Part shown: positions 23,784 through 32,175 of the stretch, piece after piece
Layout of the letters: every line of letters starts with the position of its first letter
Position numbering within the stretch: the first letter of the stretch is position 1
Source: a virus
Direction: 5' to 3' (one strand)
DNA: 43,335 bases
Virus record (IMG/VR): IMGVR_UViG_3300047472_000280
Coordinates: 1-43,335 of that record
Notes under the pieces: generated by a model
The model's database searches: none
Told to the model about the DNA's origin: nothing
Seen by the model: only the letters and a program-made list of their open reading frames with translations
Made by a program: the position numbers and the translations under genes

Positions 23784-24247
23784 CACAGCAGCTCCACGGT
23801 GGTGTGGCTGACACCAAGGAGGCTGCGCAGCGCCTTGCGCGAATCGCGACGCAGTTGGTCGGCGCTGCTTTCTTCCTCGGTGACCTTTTTCTCGCCGGTA
23901 TTGGTGGCATCAAAACTGCTGTAGCGCTCCACCAGCTCGGCCAGCGCACTGCAATAAATGACTCGGCGGTAGAGGTGCAGCAGCTGGCTTTCGCCTTTGA
24001 TTTGCTCGGCAGGCACGTCGGCCAAAGTGGCAAAGCCCAAGGCCTGCTGGGCAGCCCGGTAGCCTGCAAGCTCCCGGTTTGCCTCGATCATGGCGTTGAC
24101 CGTCGCGACCTCCAGGCGATCGTCAGTGACGGCATCAGTGATACGCATGGCGGCGCGCAAATGCTGGCCGTCAATCTCTGGCCAGAAGGTGCCGTTGCCG
24201 ATCGGGAAGGCGGTCGTTGGAATGCCGCCGGCAATGAATCCGCTCAT
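23783..24247 (-). CDS. L: head completion/stabilisation protein gpL
   Basis: This gpL-family protein of 154 residues has the pattern NGTFWPEIDGQHLRAAMRIT with the ensuing NREL-x-x-YRAAQQALGFATL block, and a LYRRVIYCSALAELVERYSS segment. It completes heads after DNA packaging. It is part of the O-S late transcript; the 102 bases before it (24248-24349) carry no gene or late dyad. Confidence 0.92.
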   Translation of the reverse strand: MSGFIAGGIPTTAFPIGNGTFWPEIDGQHLRAAMRITDAVTDDRLEVATVNAMIEANRELAGYRAAQQALGFATLADVPAEQIKGESQLLHLYRRVIYCSALAELVERYSSFDATNTGEKKVTEEESSADQLRRDSRKALRSLLGVSHTTVELL

Positions 24248-24349
24248 GCTTGTCGCTCGAATAGGTCGGCGGTGGTCGGCGCTTCACAAGCGGTAAGGAG
24301 TCAACCGCTGATCCGCCCCGAGCCGCCGGGGTTGCGTGGGAACGCTCGA

Positions 24350-25057
24350 TTAGCTGGCAGGGCCAGCGTGTTTCTTCAGGAGCCGATCAACGCGCTCCAA
24401 ATCCTTTTTGCCACCGCAGGAGGTGTGCAGCGCAATGGCGCGAGTGAGGTTTCCCCGCGCTGATCTGAGCGTTTCCATTTGCTCGGCGGTCGGGGATTCA
24501 TCCGTAACCTGTGCAGCCAGCGCCCGGCCGATGGCCAGATGCAACTTGGCGCGGGCTTCGTCCGGCATGTCTCGCTCCCGCGTCAGTTGCTCGGTGTCGA
24601 GCAGCGTTTGCAGATCGAACACGCCGCCGGCTTTCTGCGCCTTGAGGGCAGCCTCGGCCACCTCTTCGGCGATTAGGCAACCGGTGCTGCGTGCAAAGCG
24701 GTCGGGCATGATCAGGTTGTGCTTGAGCACATAGCTCGCGATCTTCAAGGCATTGGGAAATGCACCGGCATCGATCGCCCAGACCATCAGGGTGGTGAGT
24801 ACTTCGTCCTGGGCGCCGTTACCGCCAGCCAGGACTCCCTCGATATAGGGTTCGTAGGTCGGCAGCAGATCGATCTTGAGCGCGGCTTTGCGCTCATTGC
24901 CCTCAATGTTTTTCAAGCGCAGCCGGTCCTGCAGCAACTGAGCCAGTTGAAGTTCGTAGGCCGTGGCACCGGCCATGCTTGTTAATGGGGATGTGGCGGC
25001 GGCCTCCAGCTCCGCGAGAACGCGAAGCCGGTGGCGCTGAGCGAGTGAGAGCGCCAT
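24350..25057 (-). CDS. M: terminase small subunit gpM
   Basis: This 235-residue gpM family protein starts MALSLAQRHRLRVLAELEAA. Family signs: EPYIEGVLAGGNGAQDEVLT, the VWAIDAGAF-type core and a C-terminal segment with RALAAQVTDESPTAEQ. It recognises cos and recruits the large subunit P. The gene starts three bases after the capsid gene ends, typical of P2. Confidence 0.93.
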   Translation of the reverse strand: MALSLAQRHRLRVLAELEAAATSPLTSMAGATAYELQLAQLLQDRLRLKNIEGNERKAALKIDLLPTYEPYIEGVLAGGNGAQDEVLTTLMVWAIDAGAFPNALKIASYVLKHNLIMPDRFARSTGCLIAEEVAEAALKAQKAGGVFDLQTLLDTEQLTRERDMPDEARAKLHLAIGRALAAQVTDESPTAEQMETLRSARGNLTRAIALHTSCGGKKDLERVDRLLKKHAGPAS

Positions 25058-25060
25058 GGC

Positions 25061-26062
25061 TTATGCCTCTTCGATGTTCTCGACCACAGCACCCAGACCG
25101 AAGTCTTCGATGACGTAGGCGTCGTTGGACGACTGGTAGTCTGCAATGCGATCCCACTCCGGCTCGTCCTTGATGTGACGGCGGCGGGCACTGATCTGCC
25201 AGTAGATAGACAGGTTCTTCAGGGTGGTGACCATGATCGCCTTGTCCAGGAAGAAGGGAGCGTCTTCAATCGGCAGACCACCGAGGCGAGCCTTGGCGAT
25301 GATCTGAGACGCTGCCAGTTCGTTCTCGTTGTCCGAGGCACCTTCGATATTGGCCAGGAATTTGGCGTGCAGCAGGCTGCGATCGACCAGCACAACCAGG
25401 TCCGGGCGCTTGCGGTGCCATGGGTCGAGCAACTGGATGGCGTCATAGACCAGACCGTCGAGTGTCTTGTAGTCGCCACCGGCACCGATCGTGACCTTGC
25501 CCGCGACAGCACCATGGCTCATCACCCGTTCCGGGGCATTGGTGCGGTACTTCTGAATCCAGCCGACGTTGACATCCTGCAGCAGCGGGTTGGTCGCGCG
25601 ATTGGTGTCTGCGGCCGCACTGGTGCCGTTGAAACCAATCATGATGCGGTCGAGCGACTGCCGCTCAACGATGGCGCCAGACAGGCGTGCCTGGAAGTCC
25701 TGAAACTTGGCCCAGGCATCGAGCAGGGCATAGGGGATGGCGGTGTCGAAGTCGGTCTTTTTGCAGCTGTAGGAGTCTTTCGTCAGCGCATTTACATCAC
25801 GCGGAGTGCGGGCCTTTTGGCTGGTGTCGGTGCGACCAGCGATGGAGCTGCCGACACCGAGGACAATGGCTTCACCGTCCTTTTCATCCACGCCGATGAT
25901 GTTGATTTTTTTCAGGAAGTCGCTGGCCTCCTGAATGGCGGTTTCCAGCTTCTGTTGCACCGAAGGGGTGACCGTGAAGGATTCCGCTGCTGAGCTGACG
26001 CCGTTGAGTTTGGCGACTTGTTGCAGAAGGCCGGTGTAGGCCTGGCGAGTTTCATTACGCAT
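25061..26062 (-). CDS. N: major capsid protein gpN
   Basis: This HK97-fold capsid protein of 333 residues starts MRNETRQAYTGLLQQVAKLN and carries the P2 N blocks VTPSVQQKLETAIQEASDFL, LDAWAKFQDFQARLSG and a late VTTLKNLSIYWQISARRRHI. The first about 30 residues are probably removed by the O protease. GGAG-type Shine-Dalgarno (TCGGAGAACTCT) precedes the ATG. Confidence 0.95.
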   Translation of the reverse strand: MRNETRQAYTGLLQQVAKLNGVSSAAESFTVTPSVQQKLETAIQEASDFLKKINIIGVDEKDGEAIVLGVGSSIAGRTDTSQKARTPRDVNALTKDSYSCKKTDFDTAIPYALLDAWAKFQDFQARLSGAIVERQSLDRIMIGFNGTSAAADTNRATNPLLQDVNVGWIQKYRTNAPERVMSHGAVAGKVTIGAGGDYKTLDGLVYDAIQLLDPWHRKRPDLVVLVDRSLLHAKFLANIEGASDNENELAASQIIAKARLGGLPIEDAPFFLDKAIMVTTLKNLSIYWQISARRRHIKDEPEWDRIADYQSSNDAYVIEDFGLGAVVENIEEA

Positions 26063-26087
26063 AGAGTTCTCCGAAGAAAGGCTGGGG

Positions 26088-26921
26088 TCAGAACTGGGTC
26101 AGCACTTGGTTTTCGCCACCGGTGACCTGAGGGCGATGCTGTTGGCTGTGATCAGCGGTTTTGCAGAGCTTGGCTTCGAGGTCTGCAAACTTCGTTGCAA
26201 GCGCATCGTGTTTGCCAGTCAGCGCCTGCAGATCGGATTGGGCTTTTTCATTGGCGTCGAGCGTGCTGCCCACGGCATCCGTCAGTTGGCTGATCAAAGT
26301 GCCCAGTTCGGCAAATTGCTCCTGGTCGGCGTCGTCCTTACCTTTGAGGCGGGCGAACAGACCGTTCATTTTTTCCTTGAGACCGGCGAACACCTGGGGT
26401 TGCTCGCTGACCTCTTCGAACTCCAGCGCGACCTCTTCGGCGGCGGTAAACAGATTGTCCGAGTGGACTTTTCGGCTGGCGAGGGTGCCGTGCTGGGCGC
26501 TGAACGAGAGCGCCTCGGTGCCCAGGCTGGCCGGGGTGTCGGTAATGGCCAGGCCCACCAGGTAGGCTTTGCCGGTGTCGGCGAACTTCGGCTGAACCTC
26601 GATCGAGGTGTAGACCTTTTGCCCGGCTTTATTCAGGGCCAGCAGGGCGTCGTTGGGCTGGAGTTGGCCGAACAGGGCGAGTTTTTTGGCACCGTTGATC
26701 TCGACCTCTTCAGCCTTCAGGGCCAGAACATCGCCATAGGCACCGAATTCACCACCCGGCCAATAGCCTTTGATGTGCTCGCAGTTGATCCGGGCGCCGT
26801 ATGTGTTGGGGTTGTACTGGGTGGCCATATCTTCGATCCAGCTGCGCTCGATCTGACGGCCGTCGGTGGTAGCGCCTTCGACGGCGATGCGAGTCCACTT
26901 GGAGCGAAATTTCTTTTTCAT
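26088..26921 (-). CDS. O: capsid scaffold and maturation protease gpO
   Basis: This 277-residue scaffold-protease is chosen to start at ATG 26921 (MKKKFRSKWTRIAVEGATTD); the longer open frame has an unrelated N-terminus. The N-terminal half is the serine protease domain (NCEHIKGYWPGGEFGAYGDV with the likely catalytic His, and a LAITDTPASLGTEALSF block with Ser). The C-terminal half is a helical scaffold rich in Glu, Ala and Lys. First gene of the long leftward late operon; shares the regulatory region with P. Confidence 0.92.
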   Translation of the reverse strand: MKKKFRSKWTRIAVEGATTDGRQIERSWIEDMATQYNPNTYGARINCEHIKGYWPGGEFGAYGDVLALKAEEVEINGAKKLALFGQLQPNDALLALNKAGQKVYTSIEVQPKFADTGKAYLVGLAITDTPASLGTEALSFSAQHGTLASRKVHSDNLFTAAEEVALEFEEVSEQPQVFAGLKEKMNGLFARLKGKDDADQEQFAELGTLISQLTDAVGSTLDANEKAQSDLQALTGKHDALATKFADLEAKLCKTADHSQQHRPQVTGGENQVLTQF

Positions 26922-27009
26922 GGGGAGAGGCCTCAATGCGTTGGCTGCGGTGGCAGGTAGCGTTGAGGCCATGGTCGGCAGCGCGCGCACGTCGAGCAAT
27001 GATGCGGGC

Positions 27010-27031
27010 TTGTAGCTGGCAGTTTTACAGG
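27010..27031. promoter_or_regulatory. late-promoter dyad, Ogr-type site between O and P (PO/PP)
   Basis: TTGTAGC-TGGCAGTT-TTACAGG. It lies between the divergent O (ATG at 26921) and P (ATG at 27077) genes, where P2 has PO and PP. Because the arms are symmetric, one site could serve both directions; the distance to P is 46 bases and to O 89 bases. Confidence 0.78.
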
Positions 27032-27076
27032 TCTCGGAGTTAGGGGCTTCGCGCGCGTGACTGCAGCATCTGCGTC

Positions 27077-28834
27077 ATGAATGAAGCCGCCCACCCACCG
27101 ATGGACCCTCGCCGCCAGGCCAAGTTTTTGTACTGGACGGGTTGGCGCGTCACCGATATCGCCGACTTCCTGAGCGAGAAAGAGAAAACGATCCACTCCT
27201 GGAAGGCCCGCGACGACTGGGACCGGGCGGACAACGTCGAGCGCATTGGTGGCGCGTTGGAAGCCCGCCTGGTGCAGTTGATCCTCAAGGAGGGCAAGTC
27301 CGGGGGCGACTTCAAGGAAATCGACTTGCTACATCGGCAACTGGAGAGGCAGGCGCGTATTCAGCGCTTCCAGGGCGGCGGTACCGAAACCGACCTCAAT
27401 CCGAAGTTGGCCGCGCGCAACGCTGAACCGAAGAAACAACCCAAGCGTAACGATTTCTCCGAGGAAGACTTCGAGAAGTTAGAAGAGGCCTTTCGAGACG
27501 GTTGCTTCGAGTACCAGCTTGACTGGTACCGTTCGATGAACCAGCGCACCAGAATGCTGCTCAAGAGTCGGCAGATCGGCGCGACCTACTACTTCGCCCG
27601 TGAAGCCCTGATCGACGCGCTCAAGACCGGGCGGAACCAGATTTTCCTGTCAGCCAGCAAGGCTCAGGCCCACCAGTTCAAAAACTACATGCAGGCTTTC
27701 GTCAGCGACGTGCTGGGCCGGCAGCTGACGGGAGATCCGATCGTGCTGGCCAACGGCGCTGAGCTGCATTTTCTAGGTACCAACTACCGCACGGCACAGG
27801 GTCGATCGGGCAACTTCTACTTCGACGAATTCTTCTGGACCCACAAATTCGAGGAGCTCAACAAAGTCGCCTCGGGCATGGCGCTGCACAAGCACTGGCG
27901 CAAAACTTACTTTTCGACGCCTTCGAGCATGGCCCATGAAGCATACAAGCTGTGGACCGGAGAGCGTTTCAACAAGGGCAAACCGACTGCCCAACATCTC
28001 AAGCTGGATGTGAGCCACGACGCCTTGGGGCAGGGTCGGCTATGCGAGGACCGTATCTGGCGCCAGATCGTTACGATCCTCGATGCCGAGCAACGTGGCT
28101 GCGATCTGTTCGACCTGGAAGAGTTGCGTTTCGAATACAACCCCGAGCAATTCGCCAATTTGCTGATGTGCCAGTTTGTCGACGACGGCGCCTCGATCTT
28201 CCCGCTGCAAATGCTCCAGCCATGCATGGTCGATAGCTGGGTGGAGTGGGGTGAGGATTACAAACCGTTCGCGGCACGTCCCTTTGGTGATCGGCAGGTC
28301 TGGGTAGGCTACGACCCGGCCGAAACCGGCGACAGCGCCGGGCTGATTGTGGTGGCGCCGCCGCTGGTACCGGGCGGCAAGTTCCGCGTGCTCGAGCGTC
28401 ACCAGTTCCGGGGCATGGACTTCGCGGCGCAGGCTGAGGCAATTCGCCAAGTGACCAAGCGTTACTGGGTGACCTACATCGGCGTCGACGTCACTGGTCT
28501 GGGCAGCGGCGTGGCCCAGCTGGTGCGCCAATTCTTCCCGGCAGTCACCACGTTCAGCTACTCGCCCGAAGTGAAAACCCGTCTGGTGCTTAAGGCATAC
28601 GACGTGATCAAAAACGGACGCCTGGAATTCGACGCCGGCTGGACCGACATGGCCTCCAGCCTGATGGCCATCCGCAAGACCATCACCGCCTCAGGGCGGC
28701 AGTTCACTTATACGGCCGGACGTAATGACGAAACCGGTCACGCCGACTTGGCGTGGGCATTGTTCCACGCCCTGCACAACGAGCCGCTGGAAGGGCAGAC
28801 CGCTGCCAATACCGGCATCATGGAGATTTGTTGA
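27077..28834 (+). CDS. P: terminase large subunit gpP
   Basis: The large subunit of 585 residues powers packaging and cuts cos. The N-terminal about 70 residues hold a small helix-turn-helix (WTGWRVTDIADFLSEKEKTI). The ATPase shows the variant Walker A SRQIGATYYF near 162-171 and Walker B FYFDEFFW near 245. The C-terminal nuclease domain begins near 410 (VGYDPAETGDSAGLIVV, with its acidic residues) and includes YIGVDVTGLG. Stop overlaps the Q start (TGATG). Confidence 0.95.
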   Translation: MNEAAHPPMDPRRQAKFLYWTGWRVTDIADFLSEKEKTIHSWKARDDWDRADNVERIGGALEARLVQLILKEGKSGGDFKEIDLLHRQLERQARIQRFQGGGTETDLNPKLAARNAEPKKQPKRNDFSEEDFEKLEEAFRDGCFEYQLDWYRSMNQRTRMLLKSRQIGATYYFAREALIDALKTGRNQIFLSASKAQAHQFKNYMQAFVSDVLGRQLTGDPIVLANGAELHFLGTNYRTAQGRSGNFYFDEFFWTHKFEELNKVASGMALHKHWRKTYFSTPSSMAHEAYKLWTGERFNKGKPTAQHLKLDVSHDALGQGRLCEDRIWRQIVTILDAEQRGCDLFDLEELRFEYNPEQFANLLMCQFVDDGASIFPLQMLQPCMVDSWVEWGEDYKPFAARPFGDRQVWVGYDPAETGDSAGLIVVAPPLVPGGKFRVLERHQFRGMDFAAQAEAIRQVTKRYWVTYIGVDVTGLGSGVAQLVRQFFPAVTTFSYSPEVKTRLVLKAYDVIKNGRLEFDAGWTDMASSLMAIRKTITASGRQFTYTAGRNDETGHADLAWALFHALHNEPLEGQTAANTGIMEIC

Positions 28835-29841
28835 TGACTACCGATCTGGTTGAGGCGCTGCCTGCACAGAGTCAGGCCCATGCATTCACCTTCGGCGATC
28901 CGGTACCGGTGCTTGATGGCCGCGAGATCTTGGACTACCTGGAGTGTTGGTCGAACGGACGCTGGTACGAGCCGCCGCTCTCGCTGGATGGTTTGGCCAA
29001 ATCGACCCGGGCAAGTGTGTACCTGCAATCGGGGCTCAACTTCAAACGTAATGCGCTGGCCCGGACGTTCATCCCGCACAAACTGCTGAGCCGTCAGGCC
29101 TTCGAGCAGGTTGCCCTGGATTTCATCTGGTGTGGCAATACCTACCTGGAAAAGCGCGACAACATGCTTCGTCAGGCGTTGGGGTTGTTGCCGGCAATGG
29201 CCAAGTTTGTGCGTCGTGGCATCGAGGAGGGGAGTTATTTTCAGGTGCGTGGCTGGCGCGACGAGCACGAATTTCGCAAAGACAGCATCTGTCATCTGCG
29301 GGAGGCCGACATCAACCAGGAGATCTATGGATTACCTGAGTGGCTATCGGCACTGCAGAGCGCCCTGCTCAACGAGGCGGCGACTTTGTTCCGGCGCAAG
29401 TACTACCAGAACGGCAGTCATGCCGGCTTCATTCTCTACATGACCGACGCGGCGCAGAACGAGGACTTCGTCACTGACCTGCGCGGTGCCATGAAGAGCA
29501 GCAAAGGACCAGGCAACTTCCGCAACCTGTTCATGTACGCACCTGGTGGGAAGAAAGACGGCATCCAACTGATCCCGATCAGTGAGGTCGCGGCCAAGGA
29601 TGACTTCGGCTCGATTAAAAACATCAGTCGAGACGATCTGCTCGCGGCCTTGCGTATTTATCCCCAACTGATGGGCATCGTGCCTCAGAACTCGGGGGGC
29701 TTTGGTTCGATGCGCGAAGCCGCCCAGGTCTGGGGGCTGAATGAGCTGGAGCCGCTGCAGGCGCGCCTGCTGCAAATCAACGAATGGCTGGGCGAGGAGG
29801 TTATTCGCTTCAAGCCTTTTGAGCTTGGAGAGGGGAAGTAA
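28834..29841 (+). CDS. Q: portal protein gpQ
   Basis: This portal subunit of 335 residues is the gate for DNA at one capsid vertex. ATG 28834 overlaps the P stop; the longer open frame is not supported by relatives. It carries the portal blocks PPLSLDGLAKSTRASVYLQS, AFEQVALDFIWCGNTYLEKR and LRIYPQLMGIVPQNSGGFGS, and ends in an amphipathic region. Last structural gene of the rightward late operon. Confidence 0.94.
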   Translation: MTTDLVEALPAQSQAHAFTFGDPVPVLDGREILDYLECWSNGRWYEPPLSLDGLAKSTRASVYLQSGLNFKRNALARTFIPHKLLSRQAFEQVALDFIWCGNTYLEKRDNMLRQALGLLPAMAKFVRRGIEEGSYFQVRGWRDEHEFRKDSICHLREADINQEIYGLPEWLSALQSALLNEAATLFRRKYYQNGSHAGFILYMTDAAQNEDFVTDLRGAMKSSKGPGNFRNLFMYAPGGKKDGIQLIPISEVAAKDDFGSIKNISRDDLLAALRIYPQLMGIVPQNSGGFGSMREAAQVWGLNELEPLQARLLQINEWLGEEVIRFKPFELGEGK

Positions 29842-29903
29842 AACCCGCGCACTGAATAAACGAGGCGACGAGCCGGTGCGTCAACACCAGCTCGACGTCG
29901 TAC

Positions 29904-29967
29904 CACTCGAGCATTCCGAGTGATCCAACCCAAGGCCTCGCCCCACTGCGCAGGGGTGGCGAAGCCT
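29904..29967. other. hairpins between Q and the methylase gene
   Basis: Two inverted repeats lie in the 159-base gap. CACTCG/CGAGTG is at 29904-29922, and a longer imperfect stem (AGGCCTCGCC with GGCGAAGCCT) is at 29933-29967. No T-run follows either, so they look like attenuating or processing structures rather than terminators. Confidence 0.5.
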
Positions 29968-30000
29968 AAGCGAATCCAATAGCAGAGACAAGGATCACTG

Positions 30001-30762
30001 ATGTCTACACCAATTTTCCCTTGGATGGGCGGAAAGCGCCGCATGGCCAAACACATCCTGCCTGAGTTCCCGGAGCACGAATGCTATGTCGAGCCGTTCT
30101 GCGGTGGCGCAGCGCTGTTCTTCATGAAAGAGCAGAGCCATGTCGAGGTCATCAACGACTTCGATGGTGAGGTGGTCAACCTGTACCGGGTTGTGGCACA
30201 TCACCTGGAGGAGCTGGTCCGGCAATTTCGCTGGTCACTGGTCAGCCGCAAGATGTTTGAATGGACCAACATGCAGATCCCGGAAACGCTGACTGATATT
30301 CAGCGGGCCGCGCGGTTTTTCTACCTGCAGCAGCAGTGTTTTGGCGCCAAGCCCACTGGGCGCACCTTCGGTACCGCGACTACTTCGCCGCCCAGACTGA
30401 ATCTGTTGCGAATTGAGGAGAAGCTTAGCGAGGCGCACCTGCGATTGGCTCGTACAACTATCGAGCACCTCGACTGGAAAGAATGCATCCGCCGATACGA
30501 TCGCCCGCACACCCTGTTTTACCTCGATCCACCCTATTGGGAAACGGCAGGGTATGCGCCTGGTGGCTTCAACTTCGAGCAGTACCAGGTAATGGCTGAG
30601 CTGGCGGCATCGATCAAGGGCCGCATGATTATCTCTATCAACGACCACCCGCAGATCCGGGAAGTCTTCGCGGGGCTTCGGCTGAAGGAAGTGCCGTTCC
30701 GGCATATGGTGGGGGGGCAGGGTGGTAAGCAGGCCAATGAGTTGATCTATTTCAACTGGTGA
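30001..30762 (+). CDS. DNA N6-adenine methyltransferase, D12/Dam class
   Basis: This enzyme of 253 residues transfers a methyl group from S-adenosylmethionine to adenine. The N-terminus PIFPWMGGKRRMAKHIL, motif I (EPFCGGAALFF at about 31-41), a domain with target-recognition function in the middle, and the catalytic DPPY at 176-179 are in D12/Dam order. It sits after P-Q in the late direction and may protect phage DNA or imitate host Dam; its recognition sequence cannot be read from the gene. A terminator follows 40 bases after the stop. Confidence 0.9.
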   Translation: MSTPIFPWMGGKRRMAKHILPEFPEHECYVEPFCGGAALFFMKEQSHVEVINDFDGEVVNLYRVVAHHLEELVRQFRWSLVSRKMFEWTNMQIPETLTDIQRAARFFYLQQQCFGAKPTGRTFGTATTSPPRLNLLRIEEKLSEAHLRLARTTIEHLDWKECIRRYDRPHTLFYLDPPYWETAGYAPGGFNFEQYQVMAELAASIKGRMIISINDHPQIREVFAGLRLKEVPFRHMVGGQGGKQANELIYFNW

Positions 30763-30802
30763 CAGGCGCGCTAAGTAGGCGCTGAGATGAATGACTTTAC
30801 TG

Positions 30803-30823
30803 CCGCCCTCGGGCGGTTTTTTT
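30803..30823 (+). terminator. intrinsic terminator after methylase
   Basis: CCGCCC-TC-GGGCGG stem followed by seven T (30817-30823) closes the P-Q-methylase transcript. Confidence 0.88.
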
Positions 30824-30829
30824 ATGGGC

Positions 30830-30866
30830 AAAAAAACCGCTGCAGCCGAAGCTGAAGCGGTCAACT
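30830..30866 (-). terminator. intrinsic terminator for minus-strand transcript
   Basis: On the minus strand the stem ACCGCT/AGCGGT with an inner CAGC/GCTG stem and a TTCG loop (30836-30861) runs into seven T (30836-30830). It faces the terminator at 30803-30823 and implies a leftward transcript entering from the 31-kb region. Confidence 0.75.
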
Positions 30867-31131
30867 TTTCGGCCTTGTTGCAATTCGACCAAGTGATGCA
30901 TACGCAACAGCGCATAGAAACCCTGCCACAAACGGCGAGCGAATTTGAAAAGGCGCATAAGCGGCTTACTCAAAAGCCTGACCCCGCCGCCCTTACCGGA
31001 CAGAACGACGGTTCTACTGAAAGTGGTCGACGCTTTCAGCGATCCTGCGAACCCCACCCCCAATGGGGTCGCACAAACGAACCGCCCCTCCAAGGCGGTT
31101 TTGTGTGTGTGCGATCTGCCGCTGTGACCCA
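30867..31131. other. structured intergenic region without a convincing gene
   Basis: Long open frames cross this stretch on both strands but run through the terminators, lack ribosome sites and show no recognised family. Two more hairpins are visible: ACCCCA/TGGGGT near 31050-31068 and AACCGCC/GGCGGTT at 31080-31100, the latter with a T-run on the plus strand. It may encode a structured RNA; no family is recognised. Confidence 0.4.
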
Positions 31132-31439
31132 TCACTGCTCCACCCCAAACCCCCGCAACCCATTGCCATCGGCAAAGCGACCGACCACAGTCAACTCGCC
31201 CAGGTGCGCAGCGCTTCGCGCCACGAGCGCACTGGCAGCCAGCGACTGCCGGCACCGCCCAGGCGAATCGCCAAGCCCCATTTATCGCCGTGCCGGCTGA
31301 CCAGCAACTCACGCACGGCGCCGACCTCAAGCATGGCTCGTAAGGTTTCCCGCTCGCATCGATTTCCCTTGGCAGCGACTGATTGAATCAATGGGCTTAT
31401 CTGCCGATAACTATTTACGCAGTAGTTGCATATGGCCAT
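31132..31439 (-). pseudogene. ParC-like small protein gene, frameshifted
   Basis: The frame from ATG 31439 reads to WREALRTWAS and stops at 31191. In the neighbouring frame the sequence continues naturally as ELTVVGRFADGNGLRGFGVE to a stop at 31132. Adding one G near 31194 restores a protein of about 102 residues with the order LRAMLEVGAVREL, WLPVRS and a final VGRFADGNGLRGF, resembling small ParC-like partition-associated proteins of integrative elements. The family call is tentative. The frameshift is direct from the bases unless it is a sequencing error. Confidence 0.5.
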
Positions 31440-31521
31440 CTCCGAAAGCCAAACTGTGGGATAACCGCGTTAGGGTGGGATCGGAACAGATCGACCACCA
31501 AACGTAATCTACATACTGAAA

Positions 31522-32013
31522 ATGGAATTACTCATGGCTGGTATTCTTAAAATCGTCTGTTTTTTTGTGGCAATTTATTCCGTTCCGACGGCTGTCCTTT
31601 CCCTCTTTAAGGGCGATTGGCTGCAGCTTTTTTTCTGCATCCTCTTGCTCTTAGTTTTTTTTGGTTTGGCTGGATGGGTTGAGGCATGTTCAACCGAAAA
31701 TCTTGCCAAAAATATTGCATCTCGCGGGATAAAAGCCGACTTTTTCAGCCATCTTAACGGTCAGGGTGTGGTGATCGATTTGACCAACAAAAAACTCCTT
31801 GTTGGCCACTTGGATAGAACCTTAATCCTGGAGTTCGCTAATGTGACGCAGATCATTTATGAGGACGTGGTGCCTAGGGGGAAAAATTTCACCGCTTACG
31901 ACCTTAAGGTAAGAACCAACAATTTCAACGCCCCCATCCTAAGTGCCAGATTTCTCCGTCAGGATCAGCGTGACGAGGCTTATGCAAAACTGCATACAGC
32001 TCTTGGTTTCTAG
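31522..32013 (+). CDS. membrane protein of unknown function, 163 residues
   Basis: Two hydrophobic segments occupy about residues 6-28 and 33-52 (LKIVCFFVAIYSVPTAVLSL; LQLFFCILLLLVFFGLAGW), followed by a soluble domain of about 110 residues with VVIDLTNKKLLVGHLDRTL and a terminal ARFLRQDQRDEAYAKLHTAL. The soluble part resembles DUF4755-type domains, but this is uncertain. ATG 31534 is an alternative start with GGA at good distance. The gene is more AT-rich than the phage core and ends before a strong terminator, so it is probably independent cargo. Confidence 0.65.
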   Translation: MELLMAGILKIVCFFVAIYSVPTAVLSLFKGDWLQLFFCILLLLVFFGLAGWVEACSTENLAKNIASRGIKADFFSHLNGQGVVIDLTNKKLLVGHLDRTLILEFANVTQIIYEDVVPRGKNFTAYDLKVRTNNFNAPILSARFLRQDQRDEAYAKLHTALGF

Positions 32014-32104
32014 CCCATGCGTTAGAGACCCTCATGAGCACCGGAGGCCTGCTAGGAGGTCGCCTGGTGGACCAGTCCTTCACCGCCCGGCGTCCAGCGG
32101 CCAC

Positions 32105-32132
32105 AAAAAAGCCCACCGAAGTGGGCTTTTTT
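32105..32132. terminator. bidirectional intrinsic terminator
   Basis: AAAAAAGCCCAC-CGAA-GTGGGCTTTTTT: a perfect inverted repeat with A-run and T-run. It separates the rightward membrane-protein gene from the leftward gene at 32176-32679. Confidence 0.92.
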
Positions 32133-32175
32133 GTGGGCAGACATTTAACGAAAGCGCCATTACTCGTAACGCGTC

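Noticed and set aside
30797-31330. 177-codon minus-strand and 169-codon plus-strand frames
   Set aside because: Both run through strong terminator hairpins, lack ribosome sites and resemble no family I know.
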